Shown here: one piece after another, positions 1 through 5,720 of the stretch
Layout of the letters: the number at the start of each line of letters is the position of its first letter
Position numbering within the stretch: the first letter of the stretch is position 1
Position numbers and translations under genes: made by a program
From: an uncultured Bacilli bacterium
Lineage (GTDB): Bacteria; Bacillota_I; Bacilli_A; RF39; UBA660
Direction: 5' to 3'
Length of the DNA: 7,111 nucleotides
Assembly (NCBI GenBank): GCA_944331815.1
Contig: CALVIQ010000059.1
Span: 1-7,111 of the forward strand
Notes under the pieces: model-generated
Database searches by the model: none
What the model saw: the letters and a program-made list of their open reading frames with translations, nothing else
What the model was told of the DNA's origin: nothing

Positions 1-723
1 ACTATACCTTATGAAGAAATAAACGATTTATTAAAAGAAGAATATAGAAATACAAGTAAAGAAGAAGAAGTTGTAAGTATCATTCCTGAAGTAAGAGATT
101 TAACTAAATATCAAGATAAAAAATTAATTGCTTTTACTTTTGATGATGGACCTAGTGAAACTAACACTAATTATTTATTAGATAATTTAGACAAGTATGA
201 TGCTAAAGTTACTTTCTTTGTTTTAGGTAGTAGGGTAAATAGTAATAAAGAAACAATTAAAAGAGCTTATTTAGAAGGAAATGATATCGGAAGTCATACT
301 TATAATCATAGAAATTTAAATTTATTAAGTGATGTTGCTTTAATGGATGAAGTTAAAAAAACAAATGAAGCTATTAAAGAGGTAATTGGTACGAGTCCAA
401 CTTTATTAAGACCACCTTATGGTAACTTAACTGATCATGGTAAAGAACTTGCTAATATGAGTATTGTTTTATGGAATATTGATCCTTTAGATTGGAAATA
501 TAAAGATAAAAATAGAGTAGCTCAAGAAATAATTGAACATGCTCATGATGGTGCAATTGTATTAGTTCATGACATATATAAATCATCAGCAGAAGGCGCT
601 TTACTTGCAATGGAAGAATTACAAAAACAAGGTTATGCTTTTGTAACAATTAATGAAATGGCACAACTAAGAGGTATTGAATTAGATACTACAACATCAT
701 ATTTCAGTATGAAAAAACAGTAA
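1..723 (+). CDS. Peptidoglycan/polysaccharide deacetylase (NodB domain), 5' end cut off by window
   Basis: The frame is open from base 1, so 240 C-terminal residues are visible and the true start lies outside the window. All five motifs of carbohydrate esterase family 4 are present (residues counted from base 1): TFDDGP at 46-51 (first Asp is the expected catalytic base, second a metal ligand), HTYNH at 99-103 (metal ligands H99 and H103), RPPYG at 137-141, DPLDW at 161-165 and LVHD at 188-191 (H190). Members of this family remove acetyl groups from N-acetyl sugars of cell-wall glycan at the outer membrane face, which typically gives lysozyme resistance. A short segment upstream of the domain (IPYEEINDLLKEEYR, residues 2-16) resembles the end of the DUF3298/RsiV-like domain that precedes NodB in PdaC-type proteins; that part is inference. 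No signal peptide or membrane anchor is visible because the N-terminus is missing. The gene ends 33 nt before a strong hairpin terminator. The catalytic class is secure; the exact sugar substrate is not. Confidence 0.93.
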   Translation, partial: TIPYEEINDLLKEEYRNTSKEEEVVSIIPEVRDLTKYQDKKLIAFTFDDGPSETNTNYLLDNLDKYDAKVTFFVLGSRVNSNKETIKRAYLEGNDIGSHTYNHRNLNLLSDVALMDEVKKTNEAIKEVIGTSPTLLRPPYGNLTDHGKELANMSIVLWNIDPLDWKYKDKNRVAQEIIEHAHDGAIVLVHDIYKSSAEGALLAMEELQKQGYAFVTINEMAQLRGIELDTTTSYFSMKKQ

Positions 724-756
724 AATGTTTTATTTCATAAAAATAATTGATTTAAA

Positions 757-784
757 AAAATGATTGAGTAAATTCAATCATTTT
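757..784. terminator. Bidirectional intrinsic terminator between deacetylase gene and rarA
   Basis: An 11-bp perfect inverted repeat (757-767 with 774-784) encloses a 6-nt loop. Reading rightward it is followed by TTTTAATTTT. Reading leftward, the A-run at 754-760 gives seven U residues. It therefore fits termination of both convergent genes. It overlaps the last two bases of the rarA stop codon, so the two transcription units share one compact signal. Confidence 0.85.
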
Positions 785-1988
785 AATTTTGTAATTTATT
801 TAATTTATCATAAATATTTTTTAATGTAGTTTCATATTTACTTGTTGTTTTAGGAACATAATATTTCCTATTTTTAATTTTATCTGGCAAGTATTGTTGT
901 CTAACAAAAGCGTTAGGATAATCGTGAGGATATTTATAATCTTTTGAATTTGTTTTAATATGATTAGGGACATTCCCAGTATTACCATTTCTAATATCTA
1001 ATAAAGCGTTATCTAAGGCAACATGAGCAGAATTTGATTTAGGAGATAGTGCAAGTTCAACTACAACTGTAGCAAGTGGTATTCTTGCTTCAGGTAATCC
1101 TAATCGTTCACAAGCATTAATACAAGCATCTACTTTAGGTCCCATCGAAGGATTAGCAAGTCCAATATCTTCATAAGCAATAACTGTCATTCGCCTATAA
1201 ATACTATCTAGATCTTCTGCTTCAATTAATCTAGCTAAATAATGTAGACTAGCATTAACATCACTGCCTCTAATTGATTTTTGAAAAGCGGATAATACAT
1301 CATAGTGACCATCTTCATTTTTATCATGAAAGAATACTGGCTTATTATTTATTTTTTTTATATGTTCTATATTTACTATTTTATCACTACTAGAATAATA
1401 AGCAACTTCTAATAAATTATAAGCAAATCTTAAATCACCACCTGATAATTTAACAATATAATTAATTGCTTCATCATCAATCTGAATATCTTCTAAATAT
1501 TTAATACCTTTTTTTAAAGCATCTTTAATATCTTCATCATTCAGTTCTTTTAATTCAAATATTTGACATCTACTTCTAATAGCTGGATTTATTTTATGAT
1601 ATGGATTAGATGTAGTCATACCTATTAATGTAATTAATCCATTTTCTAAATAAGGTAATAATAAATCTTGTTTATCTTTATTTAATCTATGAATTTCATC
1701 CATAATAATAATATATTCACTATTATATTTAGCTTCTTCTATAGCATCATCAAAGTCTTTTTTATTATTTATAACAGCATTTAATAAAATATATTTATAG
1801 CCTAATTCATTTACAATAGCAGTAGCAATACTAGTTTTACCAATGCCTGGTTTACCATATAAAATCATAGAAAATAATTTTTTATTTTTGATTAAATTAG
1901 TTAATATCTTATCTTCGCCAATTAAATGTTTTTGACCAACTATATCATCTAATTTAGTGGGTCTTAAAATATGCGCTAAAGGTTCCAT
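783..1988 (-). CDS. rarA: Replication-associated recombination protein A (RarA/MgsA-type AAA+ ATPase)
   Basis: The 401-residue protein belongs to the clamp-loader-like AAA+ ATPases that act at stalled replication forks and single-strand gaps, interacting with SSB. Visible elements: an N-terminal PLAHILRP stretch (3-10) and VGQKHL (17-22); Walker A GKPGIGKT (45-52); Walker B IIIMDEIHR (93-101, Asp97-Glu98); sensor 1 around TTSNP (125-129); the Arg-finger region IRSRC (137-141); and sensor 2 GGDLRFAYNLLE (183-194, Arg187). These are followed by the family-specific tetramerisation half, with YDVLSAFQKSIRGSD (229-243), RRMTVIAYEDIGLANP (265-280) and YKYPHDYPNAFVRQQYLP (351-368). It is slightly shorter than the usual 420-450 residues but collinear and intact. 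The P-loop reads GKPGIGKT instead of the common GPPGTGKT and still satisfies GxxGxGKT. The start is supported by GGTGAT four bases upstream on the minus strand. It is transcribed divergently from the metallophosphoesterase gene and convergently with the deacetylase gene. Confidence 0.96.
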   Translation of the reverse strand: MEPLAHILRPTKLDDIVGQKHLIGEDKILTNLIKNKKLFSMILYGKPGIGKTSIATAIVNELGYKYILLNAVINNKKDFDDAIEEAKYNSEYIIIMDEIHRLNKDKQDLLLPYLENGLITLIGMTTSNPYHKINPAIRSRCQIFELKELNDEDIKDALKKGIKYLEDIQIDDEAINYIVKLSGGDLRFAYNLLEVAYYSSSDKIVNIEHIKKINNKPVFFHDKNEDGHYDVLSAFQKSIRGSDVNASLHYLARLIEAEDLDSIYRRMTVIAYEDIGLANPSMGPKVDACINACERLGLPEARIPLATVVVELALSPKSNSAHVALDNALLDIRNGNTGNVPNHIKTNSKDYKYPHDYPNAFVRQQYLPDKIKNRKYYVPKTTSKYETTLKNIYDKLNKLQN

Positions 1989-2005
1989 TTACATCACCAC
2001 GTATT

Positions 2006-2011
2006 ATTTTA
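2006..2011 (-). promoter_or_regulatory. Probable extended -10 element for rarA
   Basis: On the minus strand the bases read TGA then TAAAAT, which is an extended -10 with one mismatch to TATAAT. No convincing -35 lies 16-18 bp upstream (TATTAA at best). A start about seven bases downstream would place the transcript 5' end next to the GGTGAT ribosome-binding site (1993-1998), giving a leader of about ten bases. Assigned from sequence pattern only. Confidence 0.4.
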
Positions 2012-2020
2012 TCAAAATTA

Positions 2021-2048
2021 TTAAAAAATTAATAGAGTGTGATATAAT
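2021..2048 (+). promoter_or_regulatory. Promoter for metallophosphoesterase-xerD-AlkD-like unit
   Basis: A perfect TATAAT (2043-2048) is preceded by TGTGA, giving the TRTGn extended -10 typical of low-GC Gram-positives. A weak -35 candidate TTAAAA (2021-2026) sits 16 bp upstream. The predicted start near 2055 leaves a leader of about 18 nt containing the GAGTTGAT ribosome-binding site (2062-2069). It lies back to back with the rarA promoter in an 84-bp divergent intergenic region. Confidence 0.7.
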
Positions 2049-2072
2049 TATTATTAGAAAAGAGTTGATAAT

Positions 2073-2906
2073 ATGTTTAAAAAAATAGCTGTTATTTCTG
2101 ATGTTCATGGAAATTTAGAAGCATTAAAAACAGTTTTAAATGATATAAAAAAAAGAAATATTGATGAAATAATTTGTTTAGGTGATATAGTATCTAAAGG
2201 AATTAATACCAAAGAATGTATAAAATTAATAAAAGAAAATTGTACAAATGTTATTAAAGGAAATTGGGAAGATAGTTTAAAAAATAATAATAGTATTACT
2301 GATGAAATCAAAAAAAATAGAATTAATTTTGTTTTAAGTAAAATTACAGATGAAGAATTAAATTACTTGAGTAATTTACCGTTTTGTCATGAATTTTATA
2401 TGAGTGGAAGATTAATTAGATTATTTCATTCACATCCAGAAAGAATAAATGAATTAATCGGTAATATTGATAGAATTGATAGATTATATGAATTGTTTTT
2501 ACCAAGTAAAAATACTGTTTCTAATTTAAAAGCAGATGTTGTAATTTATGGTCATATTCATGTACAATATATGCAAAAAATATATAATAGAATTATTTTA
2601 AATACTGGTTCAGTTGGAAATTCTATTGATCTTTATAGAAATAGTGATAAAGACGGGGATGTCAAAAATACAACTTTAGCTAATTATTTAATTATTAAAG
2701 GAAATTATAATTCTAAAGAATTTAGTGAGTTTTCTTATGAATTTGTAAACATACAATATGATATTGATAAAGAATTAGATAGTAATAAAGAAAATTTTGA
2801 ATTTGATACATATAAAAATGAATTATTAACAGGAAGATACCGTGATGAAGCAAAAATTCATGAAAAATATTGTCCAATTAGAGGAATAGATAAGGATTCA
2901 ATATAA
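2073..2906 (+). CDS. Metallophosphoesterase family protein (calcineurin-like, YfcE/Metallophos_2 type)
   Basis: The 277-residue cytoplasmic protein has the full metallophosphatase motif series: SDVHGN (9-14), LGDIV (36-40), GNWE (63-66), a FHSHPER stretch (118-124), GHIH (160-163) and NTGSVGNS (177-184). These residues bind two metal ions in the calcineurin-like fold, and family members hydrolyse phosphomono- or diesters. Substrate cannot be read from sequence. The third motif is GNWE where the superfamily consensus is GNH(D/E); the Asn ligand (N64) is kept but the His that usually assists catalysis is Trp. The C-terminal ~70 residues after the core (about 210-277) are charged and end in a less conserved tail. 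No signal peptide or membrane segment is present. Start ATG is supported by GAGTTGAT three bases upstream and the extended -10 promoter. xerD begins 11 bases after its stop, so the two are probably co-transcribed. Confidence 0.9.
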   Translation: MFKKIAVISDVHGNLEALKTVLNDIKKRNIDEIICLGDIVSKGINTKECIKLIKENCTNVIKGNWEDSLKNNNSITDEIKKNRINFVLSKITDEELNYLSNLPFCHEFYMSGRLIRLFHSHPERINELIGNIDRIDRLYELFLPSKNTVSNLKADVVIYGHIHVQYMQKIYNRIILNTGSVGNSIDLYRNSDKDGDVKNTTLANYLIIKGNYNSKEFSEFSYEFVNIQYDIDKELDSNKENFEFDTYKNELLTGRYRDEAKIHEKYCPIRGIDKDSI

Positions 2907-2907
2907 T

Positions 2908-2913
2908 AGGTGG
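2908..2913 (+). promoter_or_regulatory. Ribosome-binding site of xerD
   Basis: AGGTGG lies four bases before the xerD ATG, filling most of the 11-base gap after the metallophosphoesterase stop. It fixes the start at 2918 and leaves no room for a separate promoter, which supports co-transcription. Confidence 0.75.
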
Positions 2914-2917
2914 TCAT

Positions 2918-3823
2918 ATGAATTTTATTCCAAATAAAGATGAATTTAACAATAAAGCTTTAGAATTTAAAACATACTTATTAATAGATAAAAAATATAG
3001 TAATGAAACAATTAATTCTTATATGAATGATTTATATAAATACTATAAATATATTAGTAAAAAGAATTTAAATATCAATAGCATTAAAAGAAAAGATATA
3101 ATGGAATATACAAAATATTTAAGAGAACAACAATTATCTACTAGTTCTATTAATCATAATGTATCAGTTTTAAGAACTTTTTATAAATTTTTAGTGTTAT
3201 CAAATAGATTTGTAACAGATCCAATGGAATATTTAGAAGTTCCAAAATTAAGGAAAACTTTACCTAAAGTATTGTCACTTGATGAAGTTAAAAATTTGTT
3301 AGATATTGATTTAGTTGATAAATATAGCTACCGAAATAAAGCAATGTTAGAATTAATGTATGCTACAGGACTTAGGGTAAGTGAGTTAGTTAATTTAAAA
3401 CTAAATGATATTGATTTAGATAGTGATTTAATAAGAACTTTAGGCAAAGGAAGTAAAGAAAGAATAATTCCAATCGGTGATTATGCTATATATTATTTAA
3501 AAAAATATATATTGGAATATCGAAAAGAACTACTTAAAACTAATACCGATTATATATTTTTAAATAATCATGGAAAAAAATTGTCAAGACAAAGTTTTTA
3601 TAAATTAGTAAAAGAATTAGCTATTAAAAAAAATATTAAAACAGAATTTTCTCCTCATACTTTAAGACATTCTTTTGCAACTCACTTACTTGATAGAGGT
3701 GCTGATATAGTAAGTATCAAAGAAATGTTAGGTCATAGTTCATTATCTACTACACAAATATATACTCATATTTCAAATCAGAAATTAAAAGATGAATATA
3801 CCAAATTCCATCCTCACGGATAA
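2918..3823 (+). CDS. xerD: Site-specific tyrosine recombinase, XerD type
   Basis: The 301-residue protein has the normal length of XerC/XerD recombinases, which resolve chromosome dimers at the dif site near the terminus. The N-terminal SAM-like core-binding domain covers about 10-105 (YSNETINSYMNDL and SINHNVSVLRTFYKFL are typical). The catalytic domain covers about 115-301. All active-site residues are visible: R153 in ATGLRVSEL, K177 in LGKGSKER, H247 and R250 in PHTLRHSFATHLL, H273 in LGHSSLSTTQ and the nucleophile Y282 in IYTHI. The LSTTQIYTHI ending and the PHG tail favour a housekeeping Xer protein over a phage integrase, and no attachment site or mobile-element genes flank it. XerD is preferred over XerC by overall resemblance; the distinction is moderately certain. 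It follows the metallophosphoesterase by 11 bases, and its last 32 bases overlap the next gene. Confidence 0.93.
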   Translation: MNFIPNKDEFNNKALEFKTYLLIDKKYSNETINSYMNDLYKYYKYISKKNLNINSIKRKDIMEYTKYLREQQLSTSSINHNVSVLRTFYKFLVLSNRFVTDPMEYLEVPKLRKTLPKVLSLDEVKNLLDIDLVDKYSYRNKAMLELMYATGLRVSELVNLKLNDIDLDSDLIRTLGKGSKERIIPIGDYAIYYLKKYILEYRKELLKTNTDYIFLNNHGKKLSRQSFYKLVKELAIKKNIKTEFSPHTLRHSFATHLLDRGADIVSIKEMLGHSSLSTTQIYTHISNQKLKDEYTKFHPHG

Positions 3824-4487
3824 TTTAGAACTAATTAAATATTTGTATAGTATTAAAGATGATGAATATAAAAAATTTAACGAAAGAATTATTAAAACTA
3901 ATAATATAATTGGAGTTAGAATTCCTATTTTAAAGAAAATAGCAAAGGAAATTATTAAAAATGATTATTTAACTTTTATTAAAAATAATAAACATAAATA
4001 TTATGAAGAAATTATGCTTCATGGATTAGTTATTACTTATTTAAAAGATTATAATGAATCAATTAAACTATTTGACGATTATATTAATTATATTGATTCT
4101 TGGGCTACTTGTGATTCAGTTGTTTTAAATTATAAAATTATTAATAAAAATTTAGATAAGTACTTAATTAAAATTAAAGATTATTTAAAAAATGATAAAC
4201 CATTTATTAATAGAGTAGGGATAGTATCTTTATTTTACTATTTAAATGATGATTATATCGATGAAGTGTTTGACATAGTAAATTGTATTAAAAGTGATGA
4301 ATATTACGTTAAAATGGCTATTGCATGGCTTATTTCAATGTGTTTAGTAAAATATTATGATAAAACATTACATTTTTTAAATAATTGCAATTTAGATAAT
4401 TGGACATATAATAAATCATTACAGAAAGCTATCGAATCATATAAAATAAAAGATAAAGATTATTTAAGAACACTAAAACGAATTTGA
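3792..4487 (+). CDS. DNA alkylation repair protein, AlkD-like HEAT-repeat glycosylase
   Basis: The 231-residue all-helical protein matches the small AlkD-type family (DNA_alkylation). These enzymes excise N3-methyladenine and N7-methylguanine, and in Bacillus cereus AlkD do so without flipping the base. Family landmarks are IIGVRIPILKKIAKE (39-53), YYEEIMLHGLVI (70-81), SWATCDS (103-109), FINRVG (138-143), AIAWLI (176-181) and the C-terminal QKAIESYKI (211-219). The functional residues known from B. cereus AlkD have counterparts at similar spacing: W104 and D108 (W109/D113), R141 (R148) and W179 (W187). An active enzyme is therefore plausible. The start overlaps xerD by 32 bases in another frame, and no good Shine-Dalgarno precedes the ATG, so translation is probably coupled to xerD. 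The gene ends in TGA, the only clear TGA stop here, and that stop lies inside the -35 box of the next gene. Confidence 0.88.
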   Translation: MNIPNSILTDNLELIKYLYSIKDDEYKKFNERIIKTNNIIGVRIPILKKIAKEIIKNDYLTFIKNNKHKYYEEIMLHGLVITYLKDYNESIKLFDDYINYIDSWATCDSVVLNYKIINKNLDKYLIKIKDYLKNDKPFINRVGIVSLFYYLNDDYIDEVFDIVNCIKSDEYYVKMAIAWLISMCLVKYYDKTLHFLNNCNLDNWTYNKSLQKAIESYKIKDKDYLRTLKRI

Positions 4488-4512
4488 CACATACAATTAT
4501 ATATGATACTAT
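4484..4512 (+). promoter_or_regulatory. Promoter for the small lipoprotein gene
   Basis: A perfect -35 TTGACA (4484-4489) is followed 17 bp later by TACTAT (4507-4512). The bases TATGA just upstream supply a TRTGn extended -10. The -35 contains the TGA stop codon of the AlkD-like gene. The predicted transcription start is near 4519, which is the first base of the AGGTGAT ribosome-binding site, so the leader would be only about ten bases. Confidence 0.7.
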
Positions 4513-4518
4513 GTACTC

Positions 4519-4525
4519 AGGTGAT
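4519..4525 (+). promoter_or_regulatory. Ribosome-binding site setting the lipoprotein start
   Basis: AGGTGAT lies three bases before ATG 4529. It matches the complement of the 5' half of the 16S anti-Shine-Dalgarno and decides this start over the TTG 45 bases upstream, whose extra residues would displace the signal peptide. Confidence 0.8.
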
Positions 4526-4528
4526 ACT

Positions 4529-4843
4529 ATGAAGAAAATATTATTTTTATTTATCTGTTTGTTGTTTATAACAGGATGTGGCACTAAAGTATATGACTAC
4601 AAAGTAGAAGATTGGAAAACGGAACTCACCGAATCAAGTGATAAACAAGATAAGATTGTTAAAGAAATAATAACTGTATGGGAAGATAACGATGAAGTTT
4701 ATACTGTTAATATGGAAGTAACTCAATCATCTGTTAAAAGACATATTAATCTTTATATTGAAGAAAATCCTGATACAGAAAGAACTATATTTGAAATTGC
4801 TTGTGAAATAGTTGGTGTAGATTATAGTAAATATAAAAAATAA
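4529..4843 (+). CDS. Small predicted lipoprotein of unknown function
   Basis: The 104-residue product begins with a short type II signal peptide: two lysines (K2-K3), a hydrophobic run (about 4-15) and the lipobox ITGC (14-17), with Cys17 the predicted lipidated residue. The mature part is about 88 residues, exported and anchored to the outer face of the membrane. It is hydrophilic, with an acidic, lysine-rich first third (DYKVEDWKTELTESSDK, 23-39), a probable beta-rich centre (ITVWEDNDEVYTVNMEVTQ, about 47-65) and a C-terminal IFEIACEIVGVDYSKY segment (about 87-102). A second Cys (C92) lies in that segment. I do not recognise a family. It has its own promoter in the end of the AlkD-like gene but could also receive read-through, since no terminator separates them. 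A hairpin follows it, so it is likely expressed largely on its own. The lipoprotein call is firm; function is unknown. Confidence 0.85.
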   Translation: MKKILFLFICLLFITGCGTKVYDYKVEDWKTELTESSDKQDKIVKEIITVWEDNDEVYTVNMEVTQSSVKRHINLYIEENPDTERTIFEIACEIVGVDYSKYKK

Positions 4844-4885
4844 TAATTGCCTTAAAAAAAGTAATTTGTTTTATTTATTATTTGT

Positions 4886-4911
4886 AACTTAATACTTGTT
4901 ATTAAGTTTTT
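4886..4911 (+). terminator. Probable intrinsic terminator after the lipoprotein gene
   Basis: A 9-bp perfect inverted repeat (4886-4894 with 4900-4908) with a 5-base loop runs into TTTTT (4907-4911) and then ATTT. The stem has a single G-C pair, so it may be leaky. The rest of the 99-bp gap (4844-4885) is AT-rich with no gene. Confidence 0.6.
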
Positions 4912-4920
4912 ATTTGGTCA

Positions 4921-4926
4921 TATAAT
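4921..4926 (+). promoter_or_regulatory. Possible -10 element for the ZIP transporter gene
   Basis: A perfect TATAAT lies six bases before the AGGTGAT ribosome-binding site. There is no TGn extension. The best -35 candidate, TTGTTA at 4896-4901, is 19 bp away and sits inside the terminator hairpin. As with the lipoprotein gene, a start at the usual distance would leave a leader of about ten bases. In such AT-rich DNA a chance TATAAT is possible. Confidence 0.4.
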
Positions 4927-4931
4927 TTTAT

Positions 4932-4938
4932 AGGTGAT
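4932..4938 (+). promoter_or_regulatory. Ribosome-binding site setting the ZIP transporter start
   Basis: AGGTGAT ends four bases before ATG 4943. The GTG at 4934 that would extend the frame by three residues is part of this site, so ATG 4943 is the start. Confidence 0.8.
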
Positions 4939-4942
4939 ATCG

Positions 4943-5677
4943 ATGGATAATATATCATTTGCTTTTATGCTAACTATATTAGCAGGATTATCTACAATGA
5001 TTGGATCAATATTTATATTTAATGAGAAAAATGAAAATATAATTATAGCATCTTTAGCTTTTGCTTCAGGAGTAATGTTTACCGTATCTATTACTGATTT
5101 AATACCAGAAGCATATAACTTATTAATAAATATTTTTCCGAAATTTCCTGCTGTTTTATATTTGTTAATATTTGTTGTAAGTGGTATTATATTTTCTATG
5201 TTTATTGATAAATATATTCCGACAGATAATAATTTATATAGAGTAGGGGTATTTGCAATGTTAGCTATAATAATTCACAATATTCCAGAAGGGATTGCTA
5301 CTTTTATGGCTACTAATACCAATATTATGTTAGGAATATCTTTAACTGTAGCTATAGCATTACATAATATACCTGAAGGAATAAGTATATCTATTCCTAT
5401 ATATTATGCTACTAATAGTAAATTTAAAGCTATTTTTTATACATTTATATCTGCTATATCAGAACCATTCGGTGCATTATTAACTTACCTTTTTTTAAGT
5501 AATTATATTAATGATAGGATCATGGGATTTTTATTTGGTATTATTGCAGGTATTATGATTCATATATCAATGTATGAATTATTACCAACTTCTAAAAGTT
5601 ATAATAAATTAAGTATAACCTATTTATTTTTTATTTTAGGCGTTCTATTAATGATAATAAATCATTTTGTCTTTTAA
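4943..5677 (+). CDS. zupT: ZIP family divalent metal transporter, ZupT-like
   Basis: The 244-residue polytopic membrane protein has about eight hydrophobic segments, as in ZIP transporters, which bring Zn, Fe, Mn or related divalent cations into the cytoplasm. The two signature metal-binding helices each carry HNIPEG (112-117 and 141-146). The second continues into ISISIPIYYAT, a stretch characteristic of ZupT. Other family landmarks are SITDLIPEAY (49-58), AISEPFGALL (171-180) and MYELLP (210-215). The loop between the third and fourth helices (about 90-101) is very short and lacks the histidine cluster seen in many eukaryotic ZIPs; this is normal for ZupT. Length is slightly under the ~255-270 usual for ZupT, and the protein looks complete. 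The gene follows a terminator and has its own possible promoter. The promoter of the next gene lies within its last codons. Metal specificity cannot be deduced, and no metal-regulator operator is recognisable upstream. Confidence 0.93.
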   Translation: MDNISFAFMLTILAGLSTMIGSIFIFNEKNENIIIASLAFASGVMFTVSITDLIPEAYNLLINIFPKFPAVLYLLIFVVSGIIFSMFIDKYIPTDNNLYRVGVFAMLAIIIHNIPEGIATFMATNTNIMLGISLTVAIALHNIPEGISISIPIYYATNSKFKAIFYTFISAISEPFGALLTYLFLSNYINDRIMGFLFGIIAGIMIHISMYELLPTSKSYNKLSITYLFFILGVLLMIINHFVF

Positions 5678-5695
5678 TATTAAATGTGTTATAAT
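5667..5695 (+). promoter_or_regulatory. Promoter for the M3-like peptidase gene
   Basis: A -35-like TTGTCT (5667-5672, four of six) lies in the last codons of the ZIP gene. After a 17-bp spacer comes a perfect TATAAT (5690-5695), preceded by TGTGT, a TRTGn extended -10. The predicted start is near 5702, with the GAGGTGG ribosome-binding site at 5708-5714. The -10 has the same TGTGnTATAAT form as the promoter at 2043. Confidence 0.72.
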
Positions 5696-5707
5696 ATCTA
5701 TCCAATT

Positions 5708-5714
5708 GAGGTGG
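5708..5714 (+). promoter_or_regulatory. Ribosome-binding site setting the M3-like peptidase start
   Basis: GAGGTGG ends six bases before ATG 5721. The longer frame that opens with TTG at 5667 would overlap the promoter and the end of the ZIP gene and adds no conserved sequence, so ATG 5721 is preferred. Confidence 0.8.
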
Positions 5715-5720
5715 AATATT

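Noticed and set aside
452..649. Leftward open frame of 65 codons inside the deacetylase gene
   Set aside because: It is the antisense shadow of conserved NodB motifs, is of low-complexity composition and has no plausible ribosome-binding site.
343..723. Deacetylase starting at the internal ATG at 343
   Set aside because: That start would omit the TFDDGP and HTYNH catalytic motifs; the frame is open and conserved back to base 1.
2105..2311. Leftward open frame of 68 codons inside the metallophosphoesterase gene
   Set aside because: It is antisense to the conserved DVHGN/GD/GNWE region and is a by-product of AT-rich codon use.
2918..3823. Tyrosine recombinase as a phage or integrative-element integrase
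   Set aside because: It has XerD-like length and motifs, sits in a housekeeping operon, and has no adjacent tRNA, attachment repeats or mobile-element genes.
4484..4528. TTG start for the lipoprotein, 15 residues longer
   Set aside because: It overlaps the -35 box and the preceding stop codon, has no SD, and would put a hydrophilic stretch before the signal peptide.
4485..4532. TGA read as Trp (Mycoplasma-type code), extending the AlkD-like protein
   Set aside because: All Trp codons in the conserved proteins are TGG. The AlkD-like protein has its family-typical end just before the TGA, and a complete promoter and a new gene follow. One TGA stop is limited evidence, but nothing supports reassignment.
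4849..4866. Short hairpin just after the lipoprotein stop (AATTGC with GTAATT)
   Set aside because: Only six pairs including a wobble, with a long A-rich loop; the 9-bp hairpin at 4886-4908 is a better terminator.
5677..5695. Hairpin (ATATTA with TAATAT) between the ZIP and M3-like genes as a terminator
   Set aside because: Six A/T pairs only, with no T-run after it; it coincides with the -10 element and is expected by chance in such AT-rich sequence.
5667..5720. TTG start for the M3-like protein, 18 residues longer
   Set aside because: The stretch contains the promoter and SD for ATG 5721 and the end of the ZIP gene, and adds nothing conserved.
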